This document shows, one piece after another, positions 1-6,389 of a DNA stretch of 7,992 bases. Location of the stretch: positions 1 through 7,992 of the forward strand of contig JADFWF010000240.1 in NCBI GenBank assembly GCA_015222965.1, written 5' to 3'. The notes under the pieces are model-generated. The model searched no databases. It was not told the origin of the DNA and was given only the letters and a program-made list of their open reading frames with translations. The DNA is from Pseudomonadota bacterium. GTDB taxonomy: Bacteria; Pseudomonadota; Gammaproteobacteria; SZUA-229. Position numbers and translations under genes: made by a program. Position 1 is the first letter of the stretch; each line of letters opens with the position of its first letter.

Positions 1-120
1 GTATGCATTGATCCCATGACGGTACGATTTCTTAATTGTGTGAAACCTAAATCCAGCGGTTTCATCAAAAAGCTGAAGTATGATTTATTGTTGGCAGTTT
101 CTTTCGAATTCATAGATTAA
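1..120 (+). CDS. Possible C-terminal end of an upstream gene (partial, unrecognised)
   Basis: Reading from base 1 gives 39 sense codons and a TAA at 118-120. It is the only one of the six frames without a stop over this stretch. The peptide contains DPMTVRFLNC near its start and ends AVSFEFID. I recognise no family or motif. A frame of this length can be open by chance, so this is a weak call. If real, it is the tail of a plus-strand gene starting left of the window, and the bases from 121 to 272 are its downstream spacer. No terminator hairpin with a T-run is evident after the stop. Confidence 0.25.
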   Translation, partial: VCIDPMTVRFLNCVKPKSSGFIKKLKYDLLLAVSFEFID

Positions 121-199
121 GTATAAAACAGACTCTAAAAACCTGCCTTTTTGTCGGATTTTAAAATTATTCTAACCAGTTAGCATCAAACATGTTGTA

Positions 200-230
200 T
201 TGATCATGATTCGGCGTTATTTTTTACTAT
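200..230 (+). promoter_or_regulatory. Weak candidate promoter for the rhodanese-diguanylate cyclase pair
   Basis: TTGATC (200-205) and TACTAT (225-230) are separated by 19 bp, longer than ideal. An overlapping TATACT at 228-233 is a better -10 but has no -35 at normal spacing. The surroundings are AT-rich, and a 12-bp palindrome, CTTTTTAAAAAG, lies just downstream at 236-247. The position suits a promoter for the gene at 273, but the match is poor. Confidence 0.25.
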
Positions 231-272
231 ACTGACTTTTTAAAAAGAAGTATGTAATAAGCGCAAAATACT

Positions 273-713
273 ATGATCCGATTGTTTTTAACATTGCAGC
301 CAGGAGCGTATTTTTTTCTGGCCCTGCTTCTGATCTCCGCAACATCTCACGCGGATGCTTATCTAAGCCCGGATTCCATCGATGGCAGTACAAAAATCAA
401 TTCAGAAGCATTGATACAGCTTGCTCGTGATCATGACGACCTGGTCATTATCGACTCACGGATCCAATCTGACAGACGTCAGGGTTATATAACCGGTTCG
501 ATCAGCCTACCCGACACAGAAACCGACTGCGCTTCGCTATTTCCTGTTATCGATAAAAAAAATACTACCACCGTTTTTTATTGCAATGGACCTAAATGCC
601 GACGCAGCGATCGCGCGGTCGTCATAGCCAGAGACTGTGGTTACACCAACCTCTACTGGTTCAGAGGCGGCTTTGAAGAATGGAAGGATAAAAACTACCT
701 GATTAGTAAGTAA
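273..713 (+). CDS. Secreted single-domain rhodanese-like protein
   Basis: This 146-residue protein has an N-terminal signal peptide: a hydrophobic core at about residues 12-24 followed by SHADA, a likely cleavage site near residue 29. It should therefore act in the periplasm. The rest is one rhodanese fold: VIIDSR at 58-63, GYITGSISLP at 71-80, the active-site loop CNGPKCRRS starting at Cys104, and the closing RGGFEEW at 131-137. Cys104 is the expected persulfide-carrying residue. A second cysteine in the loop (Cys109), plus Cys86 and Cys122, could form disulfides or shape redox behaviour. Rhodaneses of this type move sulfane sulfur, but the donor and acceptor cannot be read here. An in-frame TAA at 258-260 fixes the start at 273, since no other ATG lies between. 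There is no clear Shine-Dalgarno at normal spacing. The stop is 5 bp before the diguanylate cyclase gene, so the two are probably co-transcribed. Confidence 0.85.
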   Translation: MIRLFLTLQPGAYFFLALLLISATSHADAYLSPDSIDGSTKINSEALIQLARDHDDLVIIDSRIQSDRRQGYITGSISLPDTETDCASLFPVIDKKNTTTVFYCNGPKCRRSDRAVVIARDCGYTNLYWFRGGFEEWKDKNYLISK

Positions 714-718
714 TAGAT

Positions 719-2212
719 ATGCAATTACGTTTTTCTCTCGCCGACAAGATCAGCATGACCATCGTTGTTGTCGGTGTTTTTGGTATCATGCTGGTATATT
801 ACATCAGCGACTCATACCGGCAGTTCGCCTATCAGCACCATGCTCAGGCGATCCAGCAGCTCGCTTATCTCGAAGCTGACGATCTGATCAAGGAACTGAA
901 AACAAACTCGCTCGATCTCGCACTGGCTATCGAAAATGAAAAGGAATTCAGACACGACTTCAAGTATAAATACCGTGATGACCTGACCCAGCAACTCGAC
1001 AACCAGTTCTATCAGTACTTTGTTACCGCCGGCGTTATCAAACTTTTAAAACTGTACGTATTAGATACTGACTTCACACTCATAAGCACCTCGACAGAAG
1101 GCGTCGAAACAGACGGTGATGGTGAATTAATCTGCCCGCAACTGAGCCGGTTAGCACTAAAGCGACTCGGCTCTGAAAAACTGCAAACACTGTCTCGCTC
1201 ATGCATCTTTAACGGTTACCCTGTTTTTGCCGTCATCGTACCCTTCGGCGGCTTAAACCCCAAGGGATACATCCAGGTTATTACCGACCTTGCATACAAC
1301 CTGCAGGAGATCGATCAGTCACTGGCAATGCCGATACAGATAAATCTGCTCGATCACCGCACAGTGTACCAGTCGAAAAACTGGGAACTGAGGAAAAGTG
1401 ATAAGAATTATCTTGATGTCTATCTGCCTATAAATGATGAGAACGAAAAAGTCATTTTATCTATCTCACTTAAATCAGACATGACCGGATTTAACAAAGA
1501 GATAAATCAGCATCGAAACTGGGTTATGGCACTTGCATTTATTACCACAGCGTTAACGGTATTTATCGTATTATATATTTTGCAGCGCTCTGCGGTGCCT
1601 CATCTTGCCAAGATTCATAATGTACTGGAAAAGATACATACACATTCCCATGCATACGCTGACAATAAAAATAATCGTTTTTTATTTGAGCAATTACTCG
1701 AGCAGATAATATATCTCAGGCAACAATCTAAAACATGTTTTGCGATCATGCTCCTTGATCTGACCCACTTCAAAAATGTTAACAGCGAATTTGGCAAAAG
1801 CGTTGGCGACAAGCTCCTGGTAGAAGTTGAACGACGCTTGAGTTTAATCTTAAGAGATTCTGATCTGATCTCGTGGGTCGGTACTGATACTCCCGGACAT
1901 AAGTTACTGCCTTCAGATACTGAAACAAAGTATCGCGCGACCATCGCAAGATTGGGTGGCGATGAGTTTGGTTTGCTGCTGCCATCAGCTGAAACAAAAG
2001 AACAGGCGATAAAGGTGGCACAGCGTATCGTAGAGACGCTCAACAAACCGTTCAAAATAGACGATTTTAATATCGATATCGAGTGCAAGACCGGTATCAG
2101 CATCTTTCCCATTCACGGCACCGACGAAAAAACATTAATCCGAAATGCTGACAAGGCCATGCATCGGGCGAAAACAGAAAAACTGACCGTTTCTGTGTTT
2201 AAGCCGGAATAA
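719..2212 (+). CDS. Membrane-bound diguanylate cyclase (GGDEF) with periplasmic sensor region
   Basis: This 497-residue protein probably makes cyclic di-GMP from two GTP at the inner membrane. A membrane segment at about 11-30, a periplasmic region of some 235 residues and a second membrane segment at about 268-289 place the cyclase in the cytoplasm. The sensor region is not a family I can name; its size would fit a Cache- or CHASE-like fold. The catalytic domain runs from about 335 to 497. Asp347 in LLDLTHFKNVN is the expected metal ligand, Asn355 and Asp364 match guanine-binding positions, and the signature GGDEF is intact at 413-417. RDSD at 379-382 looks like the inhibitory RxxD site, but about 25 extra residues separate it from GGDEF. 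The protein ends just after the GGDEF domain and has no EAL domain. No clear Shine-Dalgarno is seen; the 5-bp gap suggests translation coupled to the rhodanese gene. Function is likely; the signal is unknown. Confidence 0.9.
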   Translation: MQLRFSLADKISMTIVVVGVFGIMLVYYISDSYRQFAYQHHAQAIQQLAYLEADDLIKELKTNSLDLALAIENEKEFRHDFKYKYRDDLTQQLDNQFYQYFVTAGVIKLLKLYVLDTDFTLISTSTEGVETDGDGELICPQLSRLALKRLGSEKLQTLSRSCIFNGYPVFAVIVPFGGLNPKGYIQVITDLAYNLQEIDQSLAMPIQINLLDHRTVYQSKNWELRKSDKNYLDVYLPINDENEKVILSISLKSDMTGFNKEINQHRNWVMALAFITTALTVFIVLYILQRSAVPHLAKIHNVLEKIHTHSHAYADNKNNRFLFEQLLEQIIYLRQQSKTCFAIMLLDLTHFKNVNSEFGKSVGDKLLVEVERRLSLILRDSDLISWVGTDTPGHKLLPSDTETKYRATIARLGGDEFGLLLPSAETKEQAIKVAQRIVETLNKPFKIDDFNIDIECKTGISIFPIHGTDEKTLIRNADKAMHRAKTEKLTVSVFKPE

Positions 2213-2227
2213 CTCCGGGTACAATGG

Positions 2228-2256
2228 TTGTTTCCGGCATTAGCCTTCGCTATAGT
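2228..2256 (+). promoter_or_regulatory. Candidate sigma70-type promoter for gspAB
   Basis: TTGTTT (2228-2233) and TATAGT (2251-2256) are exactly 17 bp apart. The -10 matches the consensus at five of six bases and the -35 at three of six. Transcription would begin near 2263, giving a leader of about 20 bases before the gspA ATG. It lies in the 73-bp gap after the diguanylate cyclase gene, so gspAB could be transcribed on its own. Confidence 0.45.
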
Positions 2257-2285
2257 ACATATTTTACCCTCGACACCAGACGCAC

Positions 2286-4061
2286 ATGTATAACGAGTAT
2301 TTCGGATTTAAAGAGGCGCCCTTTTCTATCGCGCCCGATCCACGTTATTTATATATGACAGCACAGCACCGTGAGGCGCTGGCACATCTTGTCTACGGCC
2401 TGAACAGTGAAGGCGGCTGCATCCTGCTCACCGGCGAGGTAGGTACTGGTAAAACTACTATCTGCCGATGCCTGCTCGAACAGATACCTGATCAGGCAAA
2501 TGTTGCTCTGGTACTCAACCCCAAGGTCAGTGAGATTGAGCTGCTGGAAACTATCTGTGATGAGCTAAACATCAGCTACCCTGATCAGGACAATAGCGTC
2601 AAAACATATACCGACAGAATCTATCAGTTCTTGATCGAGAGCAACCGGAAAAATGATAAAACCGTCCTCATCATCGACGAAGCACAAAACCTGAGCAGCA
2701 AGGTATTAGAACAGCTGCGTTTGTTAACAAACCTGGAAACCAATCAACGCAAGCTGTTGCAGATCATCATCCTCGGTCAACCGGAATTACTGGACATACT
2801 TGCACGCACTGAGATGCGTCAACTGGCACAACGTATAACCGCGCGCTTTCATCTGCAGCCGTTAACTGGAAATGAAGTGAAAGCCTATGTCAGCCACCGC
2901 CTCGCCGTTGCCGGACAAAACATTCAGCTCTTTCCAGAAAACAGTATAAAGCTGTTATACAAGCTGAGTGATGGTGTGCCTCGACTGATCAACATATTAT
3001 GTGATCGAGCCCTGTTAGGCGCGTATGTAGAAAGCCAGTATGCCGTGCACCCGCCTATAATAAAGAAAGCCGCCAATGAAGTTTTTGGCGAACTCAAAAA
3101 CGTTGAAAAACAGCATAAAAACAGACAGTGGTTATACCCGATAGCCGCTTTATCCGGCATCACTGTTTTTGCTATCGCTCTGTTTCTGTATCTGACACTG
3201 GCGCCGGTAAATGACATCAGTAATGATATCAACTCAAACGAGCAACTGGCTGAGATACAAAATCAGGAACTGCCCGTTACGATAGATGAATCGAGTAGCA
3301 ACGACCTTCTATCATCTGCATCGGATCTTGCAGAGGACCCTGCGGAAGACGATCTCGCCCTGGATGAAACTCAGGACACCGGGAACAGCCCGGCAGAAGC
3401 AGTACCTGATCTCACCACTGAAAACATAACCGAGGCTGACACTGAAGTCGTTTACGACAATATCGAAACAATATTAAACGACAAAAAAAGTGATCAAATA
3501 TCTGCTTACCAGGCCTTATTCAGAGCATGGGATAAAAACTATAATAATAAAATCATTACCACCGCATGCAAACAGGCAAAAGAGTTTTCATTGCGCTGCC
3601 TGCACAAGCAGGGAAATCTAAACAGCCTTAAAGCACATAACCGTCCCGCCGTTTTAGCACTGATAAATTCCCAGGGTGATATGCGTTATATCACGATCAC
3701 ATCGATACAAGATGATCTGGCTACCGTTTTTTCGAACAATATCGAACACACCATCAAGCTGGGCGATCTTGATCAGCACTGGTATGGCCAGTTCATTCTG
3801 CTATGGCGGAAACCGGATAATTACTCATCAGCTATCACCCCCGGTGATAGTGGCAACATTGTTAACTGGTTAAATAACCAGTTCGTTGACGAGCAATTCG
3901 CAAACACCAATAACGCTTACGATGAAACCCTGGTAGAAAAAGTTAAAACGTTCCAGTCTCAACATGGACTGGCCGCTGACGGCATCGTCGGACCGGTCAC
4001 TATCATTCATCTGAACACTAAATCCGGTCTCAGCGTACCGACACTTAGAATACAAAGCTAA
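2286..4061 (+). CDS. gspA: General secretion pathway protein A (ExeA-like ATPase, peptidoglycan-binding)
   Basis: This 591-residue protein has the GspA/ExeA architecture. The opening MYNEYFGFKEAPFSIAPDPR is the family signature and confirms the start. A cytoplasmic AAA-type ATPase follows: Walker A GEVGTGKTT at 50-58, Walker B VLIIDEAQ at 127-134, sensor-like ILGQPEL at 162-168, and GVPRLIN at 230-236. A single membrane segment lies at about 283-304, then an acidic Ser/Asp/Glu-rich linker to about 400. The periplasmic part holds a stretch at about 405-508, resembling the degenerate C39-peptidase-like segment of ExeA proteins (Cys428, LRCLHKQGNL, WYGQFILLW). A peptidoglycan-binding domain follows at about 515-580, with FQSQHGLAADGIVGP. 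In Aeromonas, ExeA with ExeB uses ATP and peptidoglycan binding to help the type II secretin assemble. The gspB gene begins one base after the stop. No Shine-Dalgarno is apparent upstream of the ATG. Related pilus-biogenesis ATPases (MshM type) share the ATPase, but the GspB neighbour favours GspA. Confidence 0.92.
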   Translation: MYNEYFGFKEAPFSIAPDPRYLYMTAQHREALAHLVYGLNSEGGCILLTGEVGTGKTTICRCLLEQIPDQANVALVLNPKVSEIELLETICDELNISYPDQDNSVKTYTDRIYQFLIESNRKNDKTVLIIDEAQNLSSKVLEQLRLLTNLETNQRKLLQIIILGQPELLDILARTEMRQLAQRITARFHLQPLTGNEVKAYVSHRLAVAGQNIQLFPENSIKLLYKLSDGVPRLINILCDRALLGAYVESQYAVHPPIIKKAANEVFGELKNVEKQHKNRQWLYPIAALSGITVFAIALFLYLTLAPVNDISNDINSNEQLAEIQNQELPVTIDESSSNDLLSSASDLAEDPAEDDLALDETQDTGNSPAEAVPDLTTENITEADTEVVYDNIETILNDKKSDQISAYQALFRAWDKNYNNKIITTACKQAKEFSLRCLHKQGNLNSLKAHNRPAVLALINSQGDMRYITITSIQDDLATVFSNNIEHTIKLGDLDQHWYGQFILLWRKPDNYSSAITPGDSGNIVNWLNNQFVDEQFANTNNAYDETLVEKVKTFQSQHGLAADGIVGPVTIIHLNTKSGLSVPTLRIQS

Positions 4062-4062
4062 T

Positions 4063-4758
4063 ATGTCTTATATACTTGATGCTCTAAAAAAATCTGAACA
4101 GGAACGTGGTCACGGCAATATCCCTGATGTTCAAACAGTGCATTCATCCAGCCTTAATTACCGCAGTGAAAAAAAAGCTTATTGGCCTTATTTTCTCATC
4201 GTAGCTGTTCTGTTAAACCTGCTGGCAATTGTCTACTTCATCTTTAACAGGGAAAACCCGCCACAAATCGAAGCTGAAACAGCACTGTCAACTGAAACAG
4301 CTGATGCAGTAAACACGACCAGTATCACTGCAGATGCAACCGTCGCCCCTGAGATTTCTGCAGCGGCCATCATCGAAGATAACAAAAATGCAGCGAGCGA
4401 AGAGGTAATCGTTCAACCCGCCACACCAAGCGTTGACAAGAAAACTCAAATACCGATCAAAAAAACCGAAGTAGAAAATACTGACACGGGCAGTCAGACA
4501 AGCAGCGGGCTAACAGACGTCATCGAATTCCACGAATTACCTGAGTCGATAAAACAGGAACTGCCTGCGATCATCGTCTCTGCACATATCTACTCAACTA
4601 ACCCTGCCCAACGCAGTATCGTTATCAACAATAACTTCATGGAAGAAGGTGATTATGTTTTAGATGGCCTTATCCTATATGAGATCACACCAAACGGGGC
4701 AATCTTCGCCTACCAGGGCACATTGTTTAACTACGGCGTTGTCTCTGGCTGGCAGTAA
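4063..4758 (+). CDS. gspB: General secretion pathway protein B (ExeB-like)
   Basis: This 231-residue protein is the usual partner of GspA. The N-terminus MSYILDALKKSEQER is typical of GspB/ExeB and confirms the start. One membrane segment spans about 41-61, leaving the N-terminus in the cytoplasm. Residues 65-150 are a low-complexity linker rich in Ala, Thr and Glu, suited to crossing the periplasm. The C-terminal domain at about 157-230 carries the conserved pattern ELPAIIVSAHIYSTNPAQR, then INN, EGDYVLDGLILYEI and FAYQGTLF. In Aeromonas ExeB forms an inner-membrane complex with ExeA and contributes to secretin insertion. The length is close to that of known ExeB. The ATG follows the gspA stop after one base with no separate Shine-Dalgarno, which points to translational coupling. 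A terminator-like hairpin follows the stop by about 20 bases. Confidence 0.92.
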   Translation: MSYILDALKKSEQERGHGNIPDVQTVHSSSLNYRSEKKAYWPYFLIVAVLLNLLAIVYFIFNRENPPQIEAETALSTETADAVNTTSITADATVAPEISAAAIIEDNKNAASEEVIVQPATPSVDKKTQIPIKKTEVENTDTGSQTSSGLTDVIEFHELPESIKQELPAIIVSAHIYSTNPAQRSIVINNNFMEEGDYVLDGLILYEITPNGAIFAYQGTLFNYGVVSGWQ

Positions 4759-4777
4759 TGTAAGCAATACCGCCATG

Positions 4778-4813
4778 AGCTAACATTCATGCTTAGCTTT
4801 TGTTTTTTCTTTT
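4778..4813 (+). terminator. Probable intrinsic terminator of gspAB
   Basis: AGCTAA (4778-4783) and TTAGCT (4793-4798) form a 6-bp stem with a 9-base loop. It is followed by a T-rich tract interrupted by one G and one C, up to 4813. The stem is AT-rich and weak, but the T tract is long and the position, 20 bases after gspB, is right. Confidence 0.5.
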
Positions 4814-4839
4814 GACCTTCCCTCACCTTAGCCTCAATA

Positions 4840-4864
4840 GGCACCCCTGTGCCTTTTACAGGGG
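4840..4864 (+). repeat. Two mutually exclusive hairpins
   Basis: GGCAC (4840-4844) pairs with GTGCC (4849-4853) across a 4-base loop and is followed by TTTT. CCCCTGT (4844-4850) instead pairs with ACAGGGG (4858-4864) across 7 bases. The two stems share bases and cannot form together. The first resembles a short terminator. The arrangement may simply be part of a longer repeat element. Confidence 0.4.
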
Positions 4865-4943
4865 CGCCAGGCGTAGTGACGGCCTTTTTTGGGTACTTTT
4901 TTTGGCTGTAGAAAAAAAGCCAAAAAGAATTATTATGGCGCCC
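4862..4943. repeat. Nested palindromic element with T-run and A-run arms
   Basis: Outer arms GGGCGCCA (4862-4869) and TGGCGCCC (4936-4943) are exact reverse complements. Inside them, TTTTTGGC (4899-4906) and GCCAAAAA (4919-4926) form a perfect 8-bp stem with a 12-base loop. A second copy of the T-run arm, CTTTTTTGG, lies at 4884-4892 and could compete for the same partner. Nested inverted repeats without a gene suggest a small interspersed repeat or remnant element. Open frames across it are low-complexity and probably spurious. Confidence 0.5.
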
Positions 4944-4971
4944 GTGGTGCGAGAACCGCAATGCCCAACGA

Positions 4972-5016
4972 ATTTACCACTGTAAATATTGCTCAACTAG
5001 AACGAGCGCATTTACA
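4972..5016. repeat. Imperfect inverted repeat with three TTTAC-type arms
   Basis: ATTTAC (4972-4977) pairs with GTAAAT (4982-4987) across 4 bases. The latter can also pair with ATTTAC at 5010-5015, extended by GCTC (4991-4994) and GAGC (5004-5007) around a 9-base loop. The shared middle arm makes the two foldings alternatives. No protein-binding site is recognised. Confidence 0.4.
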
Positions 5017-5025
5017 AAAGTTAAA

Positions 5026-5057
5026 CCGATATCGCGGATTGAAGTTCCGCTCCTACA
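5026..5057 (-). repeat. REP-like palindromic repeat
   Basis: On the minus strand this reads TGTAGGAGCGG, then nine bases, then CCGCGATATCGG. The stem is GCGGA/TCCGC (5034-5038 with 5046-5050) around a 7-base loop. The GTAGGAGCGG...CCGCGA pattern resembles REP elements described in Pseudomonas, normally found in many copies in intergenic DNA. The location between convergent genes fits. Only one copy is visible in the window, so repeat status is inferred. Confidence 0.5.
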
Positions 5058-5098
5058 AAAAACTTTAAGGTCAACTAAGACTCATCAGCAGCCATTTG

Positions 5099-5124
5099 TC
5101 TGATACTATTTAACAAATATCAGA
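5099..5124. repeat. Inverted repeat spanning the rluA stop codon
   Basis: TCTGATA (5099-5105) and TATCAGA (5118-5124) are perfect 7-bp arms around 12 bases, and overlap the rluA stop at 5120-5122. There is no T-run after it in the rluA direction, so it is not a standard intrinsic terminator. It could stabilise the mRNA end. Confidence 0.35.
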
Positions 5125-5737
5125 ACTCACAGGGTGAAAATAGATGCATCTCTTTATCCGTCACGGGGTGTTCAAATAATAGATTATCTGCATGCAGCAA
5201 CATCCTGGGCTGTTTGATTTCATCATTGCCGTATAGACCGTCACCGATAACAGGAAAACCCATCGCTGCACAATGGACACGTAACTGATGCGTGCGGCCA
5301 GTAACAGGCTTCAATAGCAACCTGACCGATTCGCTACCCCGTTCTAAAACCTGCCAGTAGGTTACCGCTGATTTACCATGCTCGTAATCAACTATCTGCA
5401 CCGGCCGGTTATCGATATCACAGCGCATCGGAAACTTTATGACGCCCTCATCTTCATCAAACCACTGTTTGACCACGGCGATATATTGTTTATGAATTTT
5501 TCTATCATGAAATATCCGGCTCAACGCACGCTGCATCTCTTTACCGATAGCAAACAGCATGATACCGGAGGTATAACAGTCCAGCCGATGCACGACCTTG
5601 GCCTCAGGAATTACCTGTTCGAGCCTGGCGATCATACAGTCCTTTTTATCAGGCCCTAAACCGGGAACCGATAATAAAGCCTGCGGTTTATTCACGGCAA
5701 CAATGTATTCATCCTGATAAATAATTTCAATCGTCAT
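5120..5737 (-). CDS. rluA: RluA-type RNA pseudouridine synthase
   Basis: This 205-residue protein belongs to the RluA family, which converts uridine to pseudouridine in RNA. The catalytic motif VHRLDCYTSG is intact at 49-58, with Asp53 as the nucleophile. Other landmarks follow the short RluA proteins in order: YIVAVNKPQALLSVPG at 11-26, KQYIAVV at 83-89, CDIDNRP at 106-112, KPVTGRTHQLRVH at 143-155, GDGLYG at 165-170 and MLLHAD at 179-184. In E. coli, RluA modifies 23S rRNA U746 and U32 of several tRNAs; the same targets are likely but inferred. There is no S4 domain, as in RluA and unlike RluC/RluD. The protein is slightly shorter than the E. coli enzyme, mostly at the N-terminus. No Shine-Dalgarno is evident before the ATG. 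A strong terminator for the preceding gene ends about 12 bases upstream, so how rluA is transcribed is unclear. TruC-like or other short RluA relatives are the alternative. Confidence 0.88.
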   Translation of the reverse strand: MTIEIIYQDEYIVAVNKPQALLSVPGLGPDKKDCMIARLEQVIPEAKVVHRLDCYTSGIMLFAIGKEMQRALSRIFHDRKIHKQYIAVVKQWFDEDEGVIKFPMRCDIDNRPVQIVDYEHGKSAVTYWQVLERGSESVRLLLKPVTGRTHQLRVHCAAMGFPVIGDGLYGNDEIKQPRMLLHADNLLFEHPVTDKEMHLFSPCEF

Positions 5738-5749
5738 ATTTAAAACTAT

Positions 5750-5777
5750 AAAAAAAAATGGCCGGTTTTTACCGGCC
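5750..5777 (-). terminator. Strong intrinsic terminator of the TPR gene unit
   Basis: On the minus strand, GGCCGGT and ACCGGCC form a perfect 7-bp GC-rich stem (5771-5777 with 5760-5766) with an AAAA loop. One A and nine Ts follow (5750-5758 on the plus strand are As). This is a textbook rho-independent terminator, 26 bases after the TPR gene's stop. It ends only 12 bases before the rluA start codon. Confidence 0.88.
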
Positions 5778-5803
5778 TTGCAAATCTATAAAGGGGTATT
5801 CTA

Positions 5804-6361
5804 CTACAACTCGGCGATGACCTGTTTTGCATCTGCCACTAGAGGATGTTTCGGATTATCATCAACGAAAGTCTGCAGTGTCTTTTTACTTGACGCAATA
5901 TCTCCCAGACCTCCCTGACTGATACCCAGTGCAAACTGCGCGTTAGGTTTTAAATCACTTTCTTCATATTCTTCCAGAAAAGTATTTAATTCAGTAACTG
6001 CTTTTTTCAGGTCACCGTCTTCGGCATATTGCTGCGCCTCGGTGTAACGGGTCAACTCTGAAATATAGTCCGGGTTATCTGTCTGATCGCCTTTCCAGTA
6101 TGGCTCTATCAAAGAGGTCGTGGTCTCCGCACCACGGATGCCCATCGTTGCTACCGAACGATCACGTGTCTTATTGGTTTTTAACTGAGGATTCAGTGCT
6201 CTTAACCGTCCCCAGACTTTATACAACAAACCCTTAAAACTGCTCTTGCTTTCCGTTTTAACGACGACTATGTTGGCACCTTCTTTTTCATCCTCTGCAG
6301 AAAAAGCGGTGCTCGAAACCGTAAATAAAAACAATAATATTAAACTTAAATTTTTCATCAT
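5804..6361 (-). CDS. Secreted TPR protein with FecR-like stretch
   Basis: I do not recognise a named gene. The best start is the ATG at 6361, because GAGGTAA lies just upstream at ideal spacing; an in-frame ATG five codons earlier would lengthen the signal peptide and lacks such a site. The 185-residue protein opens with a signal peptide (MMKNLSLILLFLFTVSSTAFS), cleaved probably before AEDE. After a short charged stretch, residues 42-82 include YKVWGRLRALNP and SVATMGIRGAETT, which resemble the GIRG-containing part of FecR-type periplasmic proteins. Residues 100-175 form about two TPR-like helical repeats (YTEAQQYAEDGDLKKAVTEL and AQFALGISQGGLGDIASSKK). It probably acts as a periplasmic or outer-membrane scaffold. 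It lies 140 bp downstream of the transglutaminase-like/TPR gene on the same strand and ends before a strong terminator. A lipoprotein is unlikely, as there is no cysteine at the cleavage site. Confidence 0.75.
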   Translation of the reverse strand: MMKNLSLILLFLFTVSSTAFSAEDEKEGANIVVVKTESKSSFKGLLYKVWGRLRALNPQLKTNKTRDRSVATMGIRGAETTTSLIEPYWKGDQTDNPDYISELTRYTEAQQYAEDGDLKKAVTELNTFLEEYEESDLKPNAQFALGISQGGLGDIASSKKTLQTFVDDNPKHPLVADAKQVIAEL

Positions 6362-6363
6362 GC

Positions 6364-6370
6364 TTACCTC
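6364..6370 (-). promoter_or_regulatory. Shine-Dalgarno that decides the start of the TPR gene
   Basis: GAGGTAA on the minus strand has its GAGG core five bases before the ATG at 6361 and eight before the next ATG at 6358. It lies between the ATG at 6376 and the one at 6361, so it supports the shorter product. It is the clearest ribosome binding site in the window. Confidence 0.7.
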
Positions 6371-6389
6371 GAACAACTCTTATGACGCT

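Larger units (their letters stand above)
4759..5119. other. Gene-free, repeat-rich intergenic stretch between gspB and rluA
   Basis: This 361-bp region lies between convergent genes. I see no credible gene in it: the short open frames on both strands are Lys- or Phe-rich products of the A- and T-runs. It holds a probable terminator, competing hairpins, a nested palindrome, an imperfect inverted repeat and a REP-like palindrome, listed separately. The density of structure suggests that interspersed repeats have accumulated here. Confidence 0.7.

Noticed and set aside
1615..2112. Minus-strand open frame of 165 codons opposite the GGDEF domain
   Set aside because: It lies fully antisense to an intact, motif-rich catalytic domain. 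Its translation is Ser/Cys-rich without any recognisable motif.
2204..2218. CCGGA/TCCGG hairpin at the end of the diguanylate cyclase gene
   Set aside because: The stem is only 5 bp and no T-run follows, so it is not a convincing terminator.
2924..3232. Minus-strand open frame of 102 codons inside gspA
   Set aside because: It is antisense to the end of the ATPase domain and the membrane segment of GspA. Its apparent hydrophobicity reflects the complementary codons.
4731..4961. Minus-strand open frame of 76 codons overlapping the end of gspB
   Set aside because: Its Lys-rich sequence comes from the A/T-run palindrome and it runs into the gspB coding region. It looks like a spurious product of repeat DNA.
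4800..4985. Plus-strand open frame of 61 codons in the gspB-rluA spacer
   Set aside because: It starts in the T tract of the gspB terminator, is Phe-rich and low-complexity, and covers the palindromic element. No ribosome binding site is evident.
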